Below are positions 26,886-40,254 of a DNA stretch of 64,000 bases, in pieces. The notes below the pieces were generated by a model, which saw nothing but the letters and a program-made list of their open reading frames with translations, did not search any database and had not been told where the DNA came from. The position numbers and the translations under genes were made by a program. Origin of the DNA: Choanephora cucurbitarum. Taxonomy: Eukaryota > Mucoromycota > Mucoromycetes > Mucorales > Choanephoraceae. Where the stretch lies: positions 1-64,000 of the forward strand of contig JAIWNI010000053.1 of the NCBI GenBank assembly GCA_025331435.1. The letters run 5' to 3'. The stretch's first letter is position 1. Every line of letters begins with the position of its first letter.

Positions 26886-27865
26886 ATGTCTCAACCCAAC
26901 ACATCTCTTGAATTCAACGAAGGTAAACCAAGAAACCAACATTGCTTCCTATCCCACTGATAAAGTCTTAGTCTTTGACAAACAAGCATCTTCTGCTTTA
27001 GTCAACAAATTTGACCCAAATGATATCAATCTGGATGGTATCTTGGAAAGCAACCGAAAATGGGCCAAGGCTGTACGTGAACAAGATCCCAATTTCTTTA
27101 GTAACATTGCTAATAAGCAAACACCCAAGATTTTATGGATTGGTAAAAAAATGATAGAAATTATGAGGGAATTGAATTAACACCTAGATAGGTTGTTCTG
27201 ATTCCCGTGTACCTGCCAACACGGTCCTTCAATTAAACCCGGGTGAAGTCTTTGTTCATAGAAATATTGCCAACGTTGTCAGTCATTCAGATCTCAACTG
27301 TCTTTCTGTGTTACAGTATGCGGTGGAAGTCCTCAAGGTGGAACATATCATTGTTTGTGGTACTGTAGGGCTGATTGGGTTGTTTGAAATATGAAATTAA
27401 TCAAAATTGGATAGGTCATTATAACTGTGGTGGTGTGGGTGCTGCTGCTGGTCATGGTCAATTTGGTCTGATTGATAACTGGTTAAGAAATATCAAGGAT
27501 GTCTATCGATGTAAGTGTGGATGAAATGGTTATCATATTATGACTCATTATGAAAACAGTGCATGAAAAGGAACTTGAAGCCATCAAGGATGAAGGGTTG
27601 CGTCTTCGTAAGTTGATTGAGTTGAACACTATCAATTCTGCTGAAAATGTGTGTCATTCGACAATTGTTCAAAATGCTTGGAAGCGAGGTCAAAAGTTGA
27701 CGATCCATGCTTTGGCCTATGATATTGAGGACGGGTAGAGTCATTCAGTTGATTTATTTAAAAATTCAAAGCTAATCCCTATGTTTATTTAGTTGTGCTA
27801 AAAAGTTGGACTGGTCTGCTAAGGACAAGAAAGCCTGTCATTCTATTTTCCTTAGTGAGGAATAA
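26886..27865 (+). CDS. NCE103: Beta-carbonic anhydrase (Nce103 type)
   Basis: Six exons (26886-26922, 26966-27142, 27192-27359, 27415-27510, 27560-27734, 27793-27865) give 241 residues, the normal length. It interconverts CO2 and bicarbonate. The zinc site is complete: [10 protein letters not shown] (Cys73, Asp75 and Arg77) and [10 protein letters not shown] (His129, Cys132). Both motifs are split by introns, in CSDSR right after WIG and between VCG and HYNC, which supports the splicing. [16 protein letters not shown] is the usual N-terminal helix region. The first exon is short, and its acceptor (GATAAAG) is the least certain junction; an alternative start upstream in the exon 2 frame cannot be excluded. 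Confidence 0.93.
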
Positions 27866-30800
27866 TATTTAGATACCTATTTTTTTTTTGATAGAATAAA
27901 CCCCAATCATTTTTTAATCAATGTCATTTTCATTGGTCGAGATAAAGAAAACTGATAGAACGGAGATTGAATGAATCTGAGCTTGGTTGGGGTAAGCTTT
28001 CCTTTCAGGGGTAACGCTTTGATAAATTACGTAAATTATTTAGAATGATAAGATGATGTTTGAAAGAGTGAATGTAATCATGTCAAGACGACACCTGTTT
28101 TAAGCAAATGAACATTTTGTAAATAAAAGAAGTACAGCCACTCAAACAAAGTGTGCTGTATGTCGTGATACTCTCATAAAAGTACTATGTTCAATACCAA
28201 ATCATGGTCATGGCACTGATAAAAGATGGGAAATAGAATGCGTTTCATAATGTGGTCATCCTTTATCCTGCTCTCAATAACCGGGGCTATTTTCAGATAA
28301 AGCAGTAGTAAAAGAACACCCATTTTAGTATCATGTGCAGTATAGTGTAGTTGTCATTCTGTTCAATTGACTTTCTTAGCAGTAACCGGTAGAGTGGCAC
28401 AATCCTCGTTTCTATCCAAGAAAGCATCATCTTCTTCAACTTATGCTTCAAGTCAGATGCGTTTATAGCAAATGTTAATTCTAGAGGATATACACTCAAG
28501 TTCAAACATGTCTCCATTGAGCCACTTGCTGCAGTTGAAGCAAGGCATCTTATTTTATTTTGTATGCAATTACTAAGTAGGTTACTTTCTTTTTGGCTTC
28601 TCCTCCGAAACAACCTTTTAACGGACGATAAAAAAAAATAAGAGAATGAGGATCGATTTTTAATTTTAGATTCATGTATTAAAAAAAAAAGCTTATTCTG
28701 AGACATGGGATAATAGTATCGCCATTAAAAAATGGCTTAGTTTATTTACCCTAAAGAATCCATTTTTATCTTAACGCAAGATGATTTCAAGTAGGACAAA
28801 CACTGTATTTTTGGATGAGGCACGGATATCAATTATAGGGCCTATGATGAAGAGCGGTAAAAAGAGAGAGAGCCAAGCAAAAGATATATAGATATATAAC
28901 TTTAGAATAACGAACGCATGGTTCTATGCTTGAAAAAGAGAATGAGAATGGATAAACTATTTGGCTTGTACAAAAAAAAGGCTTTGATGGTATATTTTAA
29001 ATTAAATTGTTACTCAAAAAAGAAAAAGCTTATTCTTTCTCGGTTTCGGGTGCACTGACCTTATTCTAAGTTTATTTTTAAGCTTTTTGATTAAAAAAAG
29101 AAAATTATTTAGTCTGTCACTGACTCATCTTAAACGCTTCTTTGCTTAAATTAATCGAACAGTACATTCTTCAGTCTAAAAAGGGTGTTTTTCACTCTAA
29201 AAGACAGTTAAGGATGATCAATTATGACAAGTATGCATTGTATCTTTAAGAAAAGAAATGCAAGAATGCTTAATTCCCAACAGGTTGGCACATCTAGATC
29301 ATGTTCATATACCGCCTTCTCGTTATCATATAATTTTTTTTTAAAAAAAGGCTGTACAACACTCGATATCAAAAAAGGCAAACAAACAAGCACCCAGAAG
29401 CACGGGAATACCGCACACTATTTCATGAGCGGATAAAATAAGATCAACAATGTATGTTAACAAGCATACTTAAATTGCATTGTTTCTAGATAAGGTATTA
29501 CATAGGTTAACATGCATACTAACAAAAATAAGATTATCTTGGCAACTTGTGTTTCTTACTCCATTGACAACATTTACTAACAAACATGAATTGACTGGGA
29601 ATCAATGTAGCTTCAAACCATTTGCTTTATGTAAGAATGCAAATCGAATGCAGATGACTGCATACAAAGTAAAATGACACATTGCCTAATCCTTATTGAA
29701 CACTTGAGTTTCCCAATATGGCACCATAGAGAAACAATTGGGCAATCTGTCTATCATTCTACCCCTTGATGTAGGGACATGTGTGTATGCTTCCTTTTAG
29801 GGATTGAAAGCATTCCTACTTTTTTTTTTGTATCTTAACAGGACTCTTTTTCGATGCAAAAAGAAAGAGAGAGGAGACCAAGGCTTTAAATTACCCATGA
29901 TTCCAAGATCGTAACCAAGAAAGACATTCTCCCGCTTTTAGGGCAATCATGCTTTTGTTTCTAAGCAGGAGATGATGCAACATTCTTTTGGGAATCATAA
30001 GGCATTCATTAAATCATGCTAAGGAACAAAACCAAGAAAATGAAAAATGAAAAAATAAGGAGAAAGAGAGATGTCAAAGAAAAATCAGGCCACTTTTTTT
30101 TTCTGTTTGTTGACAACATATCACTCCTTTATTTGACTGAATTGAGCTCACTGACCCTATCCTGATAACTAAGGTAAGAGAATAAGGGCTTGTTCAATGG
30201 ACATAAATGGAAAGTAATGGATTGGCAGGAGGGAGTGTTATCAGAAAGAGAGAGAGAGAGAGAGAACGATTATCATTTTTTTTTATTCTTCTATATGTTT
30301 CTTCTCCTTTATTTTTTTTATAGACTATGAGCCTCGTTTAAAGGGAGTTAGCTTGATAGTGAAATAGCTTCCAATTCCTCATATCGACTATCAGCCTTAC
30401 TTCAAAACCAAGTTTTTTTTATGATGATTTAAAGAAGACATTGGCTACTTTTTCATGAAATAACCTGTCTAGAATAGATTCTCCTGAAGATTCACTTTCA
30501 CTATGACAGTCTTTTAGAAGCTTATCTTTAGTGCTAAAATAATTTTGCATAATTCATTCATGCATCTCTCTAATCAAGCATTTTTGATTAAAAAAAATCA
30601 ATAGAAAAAGAAATTTACTAAAAGAAAGGAGTGAACCTGAAAACAGTCATTGTCATTACAAATAACCGCGAAAAAGGAAACGTTGAATCGAGATGTAATT
30701 TTGTTTTTTTTTTAATCCCTTATTCCCCTTTGAAATCGATATAGATTCAGGGCAAAATGATAGTCATTAAAACAATAATATAGAATCTATAAAGATGATT

Positions 30801-33061
30801 TAGAACTAAAACATCATCTCACTGAAATTCACACAGTTTTGTTAGATGGAGATTAAGCTTATACAGTTTTCATCAAAACATATGACTCTTATTTGGGAAA
30901 TAACAAAAAAAGACGGAGAGGTTTTTTGTTATTGAACATATCCGATGATAGGAGATTGAAACTTGACCAAGTGACAACTATTTTTTTTTTTTTTTGGTGG
31001 CATTCTTGTGTGCTACAGATGGATAAGTTCAATGGCCGTGTAACTCCATCAAGGTCATCGCAAATCCGCGCACATTGTTTCAGAGTAAAGCATATCATGT
31101 TAAGCTATCAAATACACTGTTTCCGTCTGATTCAAACTCAGCAAGACAACAGATCCTTTTTGTTTGTTTTCCCTCCATCTCCTTTTTTAGGGTCATTCTG
31201 TTTCAATCAGGTTACTGTCTTTGAAATGGATCGCTTGAACGCGTGACATGTATCAACATTTACCTGAAATAGTTCGTGTTACCTTAAAAAATATTGTGTC
31301 AAACTATCGAGATTGATTGAGAGCTTATTTTGCCAGTAGCACATTACTGATATATATTTCTTGAGAGATGACACTTTCTTTTTTTTTTCTCGATCCGATA
31401 GTTACTTTAAATGGCAAACAACTAAAAACAATGATAGTTGAGAGTTAAACTATGGATAGACTGTAGAGTAAATAGAGAGAAAGAGAGAGAAAAAAGGTGA
31501 TATATAGTATATAATTTTAGACATAAATTACTTTTCTTTTTTTAATCTGATAAAAATATATAGGCTTGAGATAGAAAAAGGAAGAAATTGACAAAAATGG
31601 TGTCAAGCCTTACAATGCACGTAATTTACAATTCATCAAGACAAGTTGTCTGTGCTTTCTACCTTTTTGTTTCAATATACAAGTTGTAGTTAATAAGATT
31701 AAATTAGTGAAACATGAGCTATTAGATGAATACACAATCAACTTGGATTGTTTCTATTGGGGCCCTCATTTAACTCCTGGATAACAAAAGGGTAGTGATT
31801 TGCTTATGTTTTTTTTACTTATTTGACCATGCATCTCATACAGTCTTATCCTCTATTTTCTAGAAAGTAGTTTATACCCCCTCAAAAAAAGAGAGACAGA
31901 GATGACTATAGCATAAACAACTATTGTTTTCTACCTTTTTTTTTTGAAAAAGAAAGGGATAGTACAATCCCTCTTTCCTTCTTTTATTGCCTATTCTTGA
32001 TGATCCAAAATAAAGAAACGGATCTTATACTGAAATGTTTCAAGAATAATCACATAAAATACAAAGCCCATTTTGTTAAAAAAGGGGGAGGGCTAATTTT
32101 CATATATTTATGTTGTCAAATAAAGTTGAAATGATTTATTTTATTATAAAAGAAGATAAAAGAACTTCATATAATCAAAGTTTAATACACTTATAAAAAA
32201 AAAAGAGAGAGAGAGAGGAGAGGAGGGAAAAAAAAAAGATTTCTTCTAAAATTCTTCTTCAACAATCGTAGGAGAAAAAAAGGAGGCAAGAGAGTTCAAA
32301 GTGTTGCATTACTGAATTTCATTGAAAATTATCATCGATCTTACTTTTTTTTTTCTGCAGTCAATAATGACAATAAGCTTATATTCACCACATGGAATAG
32401 GAGATTCAAAGTCAAAGAAAAAGAGGGAGTAGGTACGATCTGATTAGACAGACCGCCTCACATGAGTCTTTTCTCTCTCTCTCTCTCTCTTCTCTATGTG
32501 ATCAATAGTCGATGTATGCTGAACATGATGACCAAAAAAGGATAATAATGGTGAATGTATAATTATATAGTATGACCCATATTTATAGGCTATATATTTT
32601 CAACATAAATAAAATAACACCGATAATTACTACAATCACCATCTTTTTTTTTTGTTTTGACCTCCTTTCTTTTTCATAGGTGATATCAGACTTATCATAA
32701 AAGGGAAAAGAAAAAAGGAAATCAAGAACGGCCTTAAATTGTAATTTCTACACTCTTTATTTTCTACACACTCTCTATTTTCCCCTTCTCATGTGTCAAA
32801 TCAGCCTTATTTTGCTCCTGTGATAATAAATGATAATAAATCTCTAAGGTCTGCAATAGAAAATACAGTCGCCCTATGAAATTTCAAAAAAGTATATAAA
32901 TATAGGCTTTAGAAAAATCTATCTTTTTTTTTTATTTTATTTTATTTCAATTATTATTATTTAAATTATTGGGTTGCAATTTTTCATTTTAACAAACTTT
33001 ACAAGGTATGACGGCATCAGTCATCCTATTTACAACAACAAACTAAAACCTTAATTAGATC
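27866..33061. other. 5.2-kb gene desert upstream of a C2H2 factor
   Basis: AT-rich with very many poly-A/T, GA and CT tracts, for example (GA)n at 30247-30265 and 32208-32218 and CT runs at 32472-32490. A minus-strand open frame at 28706-28293 has mixed composition but no family likeness. No exon, RNA gene or transposon was recognised. Its length next to a transcription-factor gene suggests an extended control region or long leader (inference). Confidence 0.4.
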
Positions 33062-34117
33062 ATGGATATTTTAGAATTGATTCACGTTGAAACACAACAA
33101 AACCAAATTAAGCCTCACAAATGCACTATGCCCAATTGTTCAAAAGCATTTGGTAACTATGCAAACAAAGAAGTTTATTTCTTTTTTACTTATATCCCAT
33201 TAGGCCGACGATCGGATCTCTCTAGACATCTTCGAATTCATACTAATGAAAGGTACAGCAAAAATACCTCAGCTAAAATGACAGTTGTATCTCATCTCTC
33301 ATTCTTTAGACCTTATGTATGTGAAGAACCCAGTTGTGGCAAAAGCTTTATTCAGGTAAGCATAAGAAATGACTTGTATTGATTCCTGTTGACTAATATA
33401 ATCATCTATAGCGATCTGCACTTAAAGTCCATATGAGAACACATTCTGGAGAAAGACCTCATGTATGCGAATTTGAAAACTGCAGAAAGGACTTTAGTGA
33501 TAGCTCTTCATTGGCTCGTCATAGGTACATTCAACCCTTTACACACTAGTTGATCCGTCTTGACTCATTTGATTTATTTTAGACGTATTCATACTGGCAA
33601 GAGACCTTATAAATGTCGTCATGATAACTGCAACAAAAGTTTCGCTCGAAAGACCATCTTGACAGCGCATCAGAAATCAGCCCATGGTTCATCCTCTAAA
33701 CGCACTACACTTCAATGGAGACCATGTAACGAGATACCAGAGCTCATGAGACAACAGAACCAATTCAATAAGCCTAAACAGGTCAAACAAGAGCCCAAAA
33801 AGCAACAAAACGATCATCTTTATTCATATATTCCCTACATCTCATCCACTCATCCTTGCATCGCATCATTACCTCCTTCTCCTATACCCTTACCCTCTCA
33901 CTCATCATTCATAGACACCCGCAAATCATCCTTAGACGAAGACAACACTTCTTGTGCCTCCACCTATTCATCCTCTATAGCCTCTCCACCCATCGAACAA
34001 GAAGATATCACGCATCATTATTTCTATCATTCACCACAAAAACCAGTACATACATTACCTCCTATCTATGCTTTGGATCTTACCTTTAGAAACATGCCTT
34101 ATTATCATTCTATTTAG
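33062..34117 (+). CDS. C2H2 zinc-finger transcription factor
   Basis: Five exons (33062-33152, 33204-33252, 33310-33355, 33412-33524, 33583-34117) give 277 residues with phases agreeing. Four consecutive fingers start [14 protein letters not shown], then [26 protein letters not shown] and [13 protein letters not shown], joined by TxER/SGER/TGKR linkers. The CX4C spacing in all four recalls GLI/YY1-type fingers. After the fingers come a Lys/Gln stretch with VKQEP and a Ser/Pro/His-rich tail lacking a known domain. Four introns lie inside or beside the finger region. It should bind DNA in the nucleus; targets are unknown. A 5.2-kb region without genes precedes it. Confidence 0.88.
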
Positions 34118-37100
34118 ATTTAGTCATTCCTCTTCTTCTTCTTCTTTCTATGCTCTCTTTCTAAAAAAGGAAATCCCTTTCGTTCTCTCTTATGTATCTA
34201 CACTTTCTTTTATAACCCCCCCTTTTTTTGCATTTTTATGTTTACAGTGAAATAAGTATATATATATATATATGATAAAGAAAGGCTTGCTTTTTTCTTT
34301 ATTCATCAAAATCCCCCCAATAAATTTCATTCTTTCTCTGGATTTGATTCCAATTAAAGCTATTTCTGTCAAACTAATTTTGGTAATCAACCTTATTTTA
34401 GGATTAAAAAAAAAAAAGGGGGAAAAAAATGCCTTGACAGTTTATCCGATCCAGTTGGCAAGTCACATATGACTTTGGTTGTCAATGAATGGATCCAAGC
34501 AGTATCATTTAATAAGCTTATTTTGGCAAAGGAAACCTTATATGACTTCCTCCTGAATGTCATGTGTTTTATTCAATGGAAGCGATGTTACCCCAAGATC
34601 CAAACTAAAAGGAACACTGAGGTTGTTTTTTTTGTTTGCCTATAAAGTTGGCCTGCTATAAATAACTGCTTTAATCAAACAGGGCGTATCAAGTTGAAAT
34701 CTGATCACCGGAATGAAACGTTTTGGTTTAAAGAAGGGGAGAGAGAAAAAAAAAGCCTCATAAGATTCATATCATCTTGGTCAAGCATGAGTTTATTTCA
34801 AGTAAAAACGCCCATGTATACAATGCAGAGTGCTTTATTACAACGTGGTCGTGTTTCGGTTATTTCTGGTAGACAAGCTATTCAATGATGTTGCTACCTC
34901 TCCCTTGAATGAGATGCTCTCGGGGATACCGAAGTGTACGGAAGTAATTGATACAGAATGTGTTGTTTATGTTGGTCAGATTGACTGTAATTTAGCAAAA
35001 GGAGGGTATAGCTTATTTTGTTTCCAAATTTCATGGTAACGCAAATGTTGCTTGATTCTAGAACCAATACCCATACCCTCTTATTAACAACTGATTCTCA
35101 GGAGGATGTTGCCTTCTAGCTTGCCTTTTGAAATCTGTATCTTAGTAACCAAAGACGTTCTCAAATACAGAGACAGTCTTCTTTTTTTTTCTTGACTATT
35201 TCATCAACATGTCTCTTTTGACAAGATGTTTTTGTTCATCTTGGAAATTCTGATAGAAGCTTCTCATTACATTCTCATGATCTTACAGACACCTGTACGC
35301 ATTCAAGTCATCTCTTTTTTTTTATACAGAAGGGAAATCTTGGCATGGCGATGCTGCTTCTATTTCAATGACTTGCAAATGACTTTTTCTTTAGGAATGC
35401 TGACTTATGTATCATGAAAGTTGATTACTTGTAAAATCACCCTTTCCGAAAGAGGCAGAGAGAGAGACTATCGTTGCCTTAGGGCTTAGTTTGCTCCTAT
35501 CAAAACAGTGAATGAGTGAAAGAGTGCTTCAGTATCTTTTCAAGTAGTGCTGGTTTTGACACTACTGTGATGCGTACCAGAAGAATCGTGAGAGATCTGA
35601 ATTCAGGTTGGCATCTTTAGACTTGAAATAGAGCACCTCTTTGACATTCGTCCCTTGACAATATATGTTTCAATATTTTTTCGGGGTGGGCCTTTTGCTT
35701 GTCCTGAGTCTTTTGCGATAGCCTTATGTCCAATGCACAAATTCGATCTTTTGATCAGCGAGATTAAGCTAGCGTTTTTTTAAGCAGCTAAACAACTCTT
35801 GTATTTTTGAGTAGTTCAATGAGATACGATAGCTTTCTTTTTTTAGAAGAGTAGCTAAATAGAGTCACCGGGCTGTTCTTGTTGACCAGATGGTGTTGAC
35901 TGCAGAGCGAATGATGACCATAATGTTTTGATAAACATCTACAAAGTTCAAAAGTGTCTGATTGAGTCAACACCAGATTGAGAAAATGGATTTATTCAGT
36001 AGTGCTTTAGTTACTGTAATTCATATAACAACGCTAACGTCATTGTATGCTTTCTAGGGTTGTTCAAGTCATTGGGCGAATCATTTGCTTTTTCTTTTTT
36101 GTAAATCTGTCATTTCATTCTAAAGGACTTTGTATTTATAGATTGCAACAGGATTTGATGCCATATTAACTCTGGTAGAAGGCTGTTCACTCTCTCTCAA
36201 GGAAACTTTCGCTTTTTTTAAGGTTTGTTCGTCTTTATACCTAATAAGCTTATATAGTGTAAGCCTGGTAAAATAGTCATAGTGTGTGTGTGTGTGTGTG
36301 TGTGTGCAAATATTAACTTGTGTCTTTGATATGCTGTTTGAATACTTGACATATTCCAAAAATTATTTTATTAAACAGTATTTTTTGCCATTGGAGACAT
36401 CCAAGTGCGCTAAAACAGTGTACCAACATATTTTCAAGAAGCTTCGTTCTTTGTTGATCATGATGATAATACATGCATTCATTCGGAAAGCTTTTAGGGC
36501 TGGTAGTCAACTTAGGACACATCTTGCAATCCAAAACCGGCCTAAATCAGTACAGAGGTAGGGAAGATGATGTATAAAGGATAGCCTAATGAAATCATTG
36601 GCTAATTCTTTTTACTTTGGCATAGAAGCCCCTCTTTTTTTTAAAATGGGTCTTTACCGTCAATAGGGTTAAATGATATATGAACAGAGCGAATGGTACT
36701 ACAGTCATTTTCAAAAATACGTTGACTGCCCAAGTTGGTTCTCTTCATCTTCTGTGAGTAGTTCGGTGCAACAGATGATACTAGTATTGAACCTCTAGAT
36801 ACCCTCATGTGTGTATAAACAGAGTACTGTTTTGGCTTCTTTCTGTGCTGTTGAATCAAAGTCACTGGTACGATCTATATGAACCTATCTTGCTTACCTC
36901 TCTATACAAACTTGCTTTGATAAGATGAGATTCGTTAGTCACAACAAAACAAATATCCCCTCCCCTCAATGCCCCTTTGTGGATTTTTATCCCGAATGGT
37001 CCATTTTATCTCATTGAAACCTTGAGGGGTCAAAGAAGTTGGAGTCAAGCAGGGTCAAAAAGTAAGTCTAGTGTGCAACTCAGTCGTATTTCTGAACAAA

Positions 37101-39149
37101 TTTTAGCTCTTTCTGTTCCATGCAAACAACTTGGTTGATTTATGTCACAATCAATACATGTCATTTTTATTGAAGCTGTCAGTAAAGACTTGTGTGTGTG
37201 TTGATCATACGTTGTACCGACGAACACAAGGTGTGTTTGTAGCTCATTGTCAAGACGACTTGAAGACTTTGATGGGTTTTAAAAGAAGCAAAGCTGACTA
37301 TTGCTGAAGAAGAAAGATCAACAAATAGTATGTCAAGTTGGGTTTGCTTAGTCGACGACTGTATAGATGGAGAAGTGTACCAGCATTTCATCCATTCTAT
37401 TTTTTTTTCTTCATGCAATTCCTCTACCAATGGTAGCAAGTAGATTATGTTGGATACTGTCAGGCCGTAAAGAACTCCTTTTTTGTCTGTGCGTCTCCTT
37501 TTGATTGAGCCAGCTTTTGTTGATGCTGATAACACTGAAGAGATAAACCGTACTAAACGCGTTCAAAAGAGGCCTTAGCTTATTCGAATGTGTTTATCAG
37601 CAGAAGCTGAGCAAGAACGAGTCTGATACGTCTTTTCCAAAAAAAAAATAATGGAATATGCATCGAAGAGAGATCAATAGCAACTATGATGGATGACAAC
37701 TTTACTTTTCTCAAAGACAGTGATAAACACTTGCTTTATGTTCAAAAGCCTACTTTTTTTTATAGCTGAGATCTATAGATTCTTGTTCCTCAAGTCTGTT
37801 CTACTTTGATTTCTCCAAATGTTATTTTTTGCATCCACTTAGAGACCTTTAAGGAGACATAAATCATACTGAGCAGTTTGAATTTTCCAAGTGTCAAAAG
37901 AAAAATAGTGTCAAAGCGATTATCCCTATAATACTTTGCACTTGTATTAAAGCGAATGGTAGAAAAAGGATGTTTGTGGCTCTCAATTTCAATAAAGCAT
38001 CTAGAATAAGTCTATTTACCTATTCTATTTAGCGACTTCTGCCATACTGGAATGGTTTCCATAGTATTTTGTATGATTGTGATACAATATAACTATTTGG
38101 TATTACAGTGAAGCTTGGTATAGTTGTTCGAACATAACCGTTAATCATTGTACTGACAACAGTTAGATCGAAAGTCCTGAAAGAACATTATAGTTAGTCT
38201 CTCAAATCCTGATTTCTGCCTTTTTTTTTGCAAAGCTGCTACAAATGTCTCTTATTTAGAGTCCTGTAGGGAGTTGTAGCTCTATTTTTAGAACGGGTGA
38301 TTGACTCTTTGGGGAACAACTGTTGTCTGGATAATTTTTGTCGGATATCATTCATCTAGTGAGATAACAAACCTTGGATAGATCGTTTCTCTTGTTTCAA
38401 TAACACACTCGCAATGACTATCATCAAAATGGGGAGAAAAATGTATGATAGTAAGCGTGATGATCATTAGTGTATGTTGAAAGAGACTAGAACTGATCAT
38501 CCCAATTAGACTAACAGTACACTAGAGTCAGGATGGTGAAAATAAACAAACCCAAATGTTCACAAGGAGAAGAAGCATTTAATTTTAAAAAATAAGGAAC
38601 AGTTGCCAATGCGTTCTTTTTTTGTCTGATGATGCAACCATCCACTGTTCCCTAATTTCGGATGATTAGTTGTGGATAGTTCAATTTAGTAAACACTAAA
38701 TAGTATGATCCATAAGAGTAATACAGGCTTCAAATGATCTTCTTGTAAGCTCGAGCAATTTCTTATAAGCCATGATCATGTTAAAATGGATTATCTTTAT
38801 TTGATTCTCCCCCCCCCCACACACACACAAGGGTCAACGATAAGCTTCTTTTTTTTTTCTTTTCTTTGCCTTTACATAGCTTCTAATACTTTGAACTAGT
38901 GTTTGGTTGTTTCTATCTAGATTGAGTACTGAAACAATCTTCTTACTATTCTAACTACAATTGCTCTTTTTGATAGTACAGTCGACCTTTTGTTTGACAC
39001 TATTTTTACTTTGCTCCTTTTTCACACAAACTCTCTTCTTATGTCTGTCCATCATCTCCTAAAGCCTACTATGCAAACAAATAACATCCTAAATTTAAAC
39101 ACCTTTCACTTCTGCATTTCTTTACCTTTTTTTTTTTCTTTTGTCTTAA
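34118..39149. other. 5-kb region without a supported gene
   Basis: Contains an (AT)n run at 34257-34272, a (GT)n run at 36283-36305 and a C9 run followed by (AC)n at 38811-38829. A segment near 34555-34625 resembles 6933-6990 (shared ATGTCATGTxTTTTATT and TGGAAGxxxTGTTACC), so it is probably part of an old dispersed repeat. Minus-strand open frames at 36865-36641 and 37535-37179 have protein-like composition but no recognised motif. Confidence 0.4.
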
Positions 39150-40236
39150 ATGTCCTCTACCCTTTCAATCGATAGTTTGGTCGCCGCACTTGATTATAAC
39201 AACATGAAGAATAAAAGCCATTACAAAAATGTCGTTTTACTATCTCAACGTATTCAAGTTCAACTAGAGCTCATGAAAACCTACCGTCGATGCCTACACG
39301 TATCATTAAGGAACACCCAAAAATCAGATCGAAAACAGCCTGTTGACTCAAAGGATGCCACACCAGGACAATCCTATCTGTTTTCTACCATAGACTCAAT
39401 TTCAGACGATACCTGTTTCCCACACGATATTCTATCACCTACTGAAACCATCTTGAGTTACTATACCAATGACAGTCAACATGATCTAAGAGAAGCCTAT
39501 TATGATGGTAAGTTCTAGTCTCTTTCAGAAACATATCTACTTCCAATGAATCGCCCTTTTAGAATAATAAAGATGAAATGGCATCATCGTAATAGAAGAG
39601 TTATTAATAGATGATTATAGTCGACGTTCATCAGAAGTGACAGCAGTTGACAACAAGACCAGTAAACAGTATGGATTGCCATGCTCCAGTTCAGCCATCG
39701 AGTTTTCTACTTCTTCCAAAAAGACACTTGTGAACACAAAATCAGTCTCTTGCTATCCCACTATCCTCCTTCAAAAGGAACTACCAACACCTGACACACT
39801 CAAGATAAAGCACGTCAAGAAAAAATATCATCTCATGGGCTTTCTGAAGCGAACTTATTATCTGGACAACATCATGGTCAAGCGTAATCTCACATTACCC
39901 CACCTCTATGCCTCCAAAGATATCATGACAGGAGAAAAGAATGGAGTTCTCAAGTTGATTGTGGCCTATCGCTATGATCGTAATAGTTCTTTTGTCGACA
40001 AAGGCCGGTTTCTTATTGCCTTTTCTAGCTTGGATCTCTTGACTGAACTCAATCATCATCAACGTCGTCAAGGTGTTTCATTAATACCAAAAGAGGCAGA
40101 AGATGATAAACTGACACATGCAGTTGCTGCCTGGCTTCAAAACCAACGTATATTACCTTCACCTGCATCCATCCGACGTGTCTTTCGAGATGGATTCAAA
40201 GTCTATATAGTCACAGATCTTTCGAAAATAGTATAA
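39150..40236 (+). CDS. Orphan protein, 332 residues
   Basis: Two exons (39150-39507, 39596-40236), joined in phase at a GTAAGT/AATAG intron. The N-terminus (MSSTLSIDSLVAALDYNN) is followed by a helical segment and a Ser/Asp-rich linker. The C-terminal part looks folded, with KKKYHLMGFLKRTYYLDN, GEKNGVLKLIVAYRYDRN and a final RRVFRDGFKVYIVTD. There is no signal peptide or membrane span. It ends 18 bp from the stop of the convergent AHA1 gene. I do not recognise the family; it may be restricted to related fungi. Confidence 0.7.
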
Positions 40237-40254
40237 TAATTTTTTAATTTTCTA

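Noticed and set aside
28293..28706. 137-codon minus-strand frame
   Set aside because: No domain, low-complexity ends, inside a desert; not enough to call a gene.
36283..36305. (GT)n tract as a functional site
   Set aside because: Ordinary microsatellite; no gene nearby.
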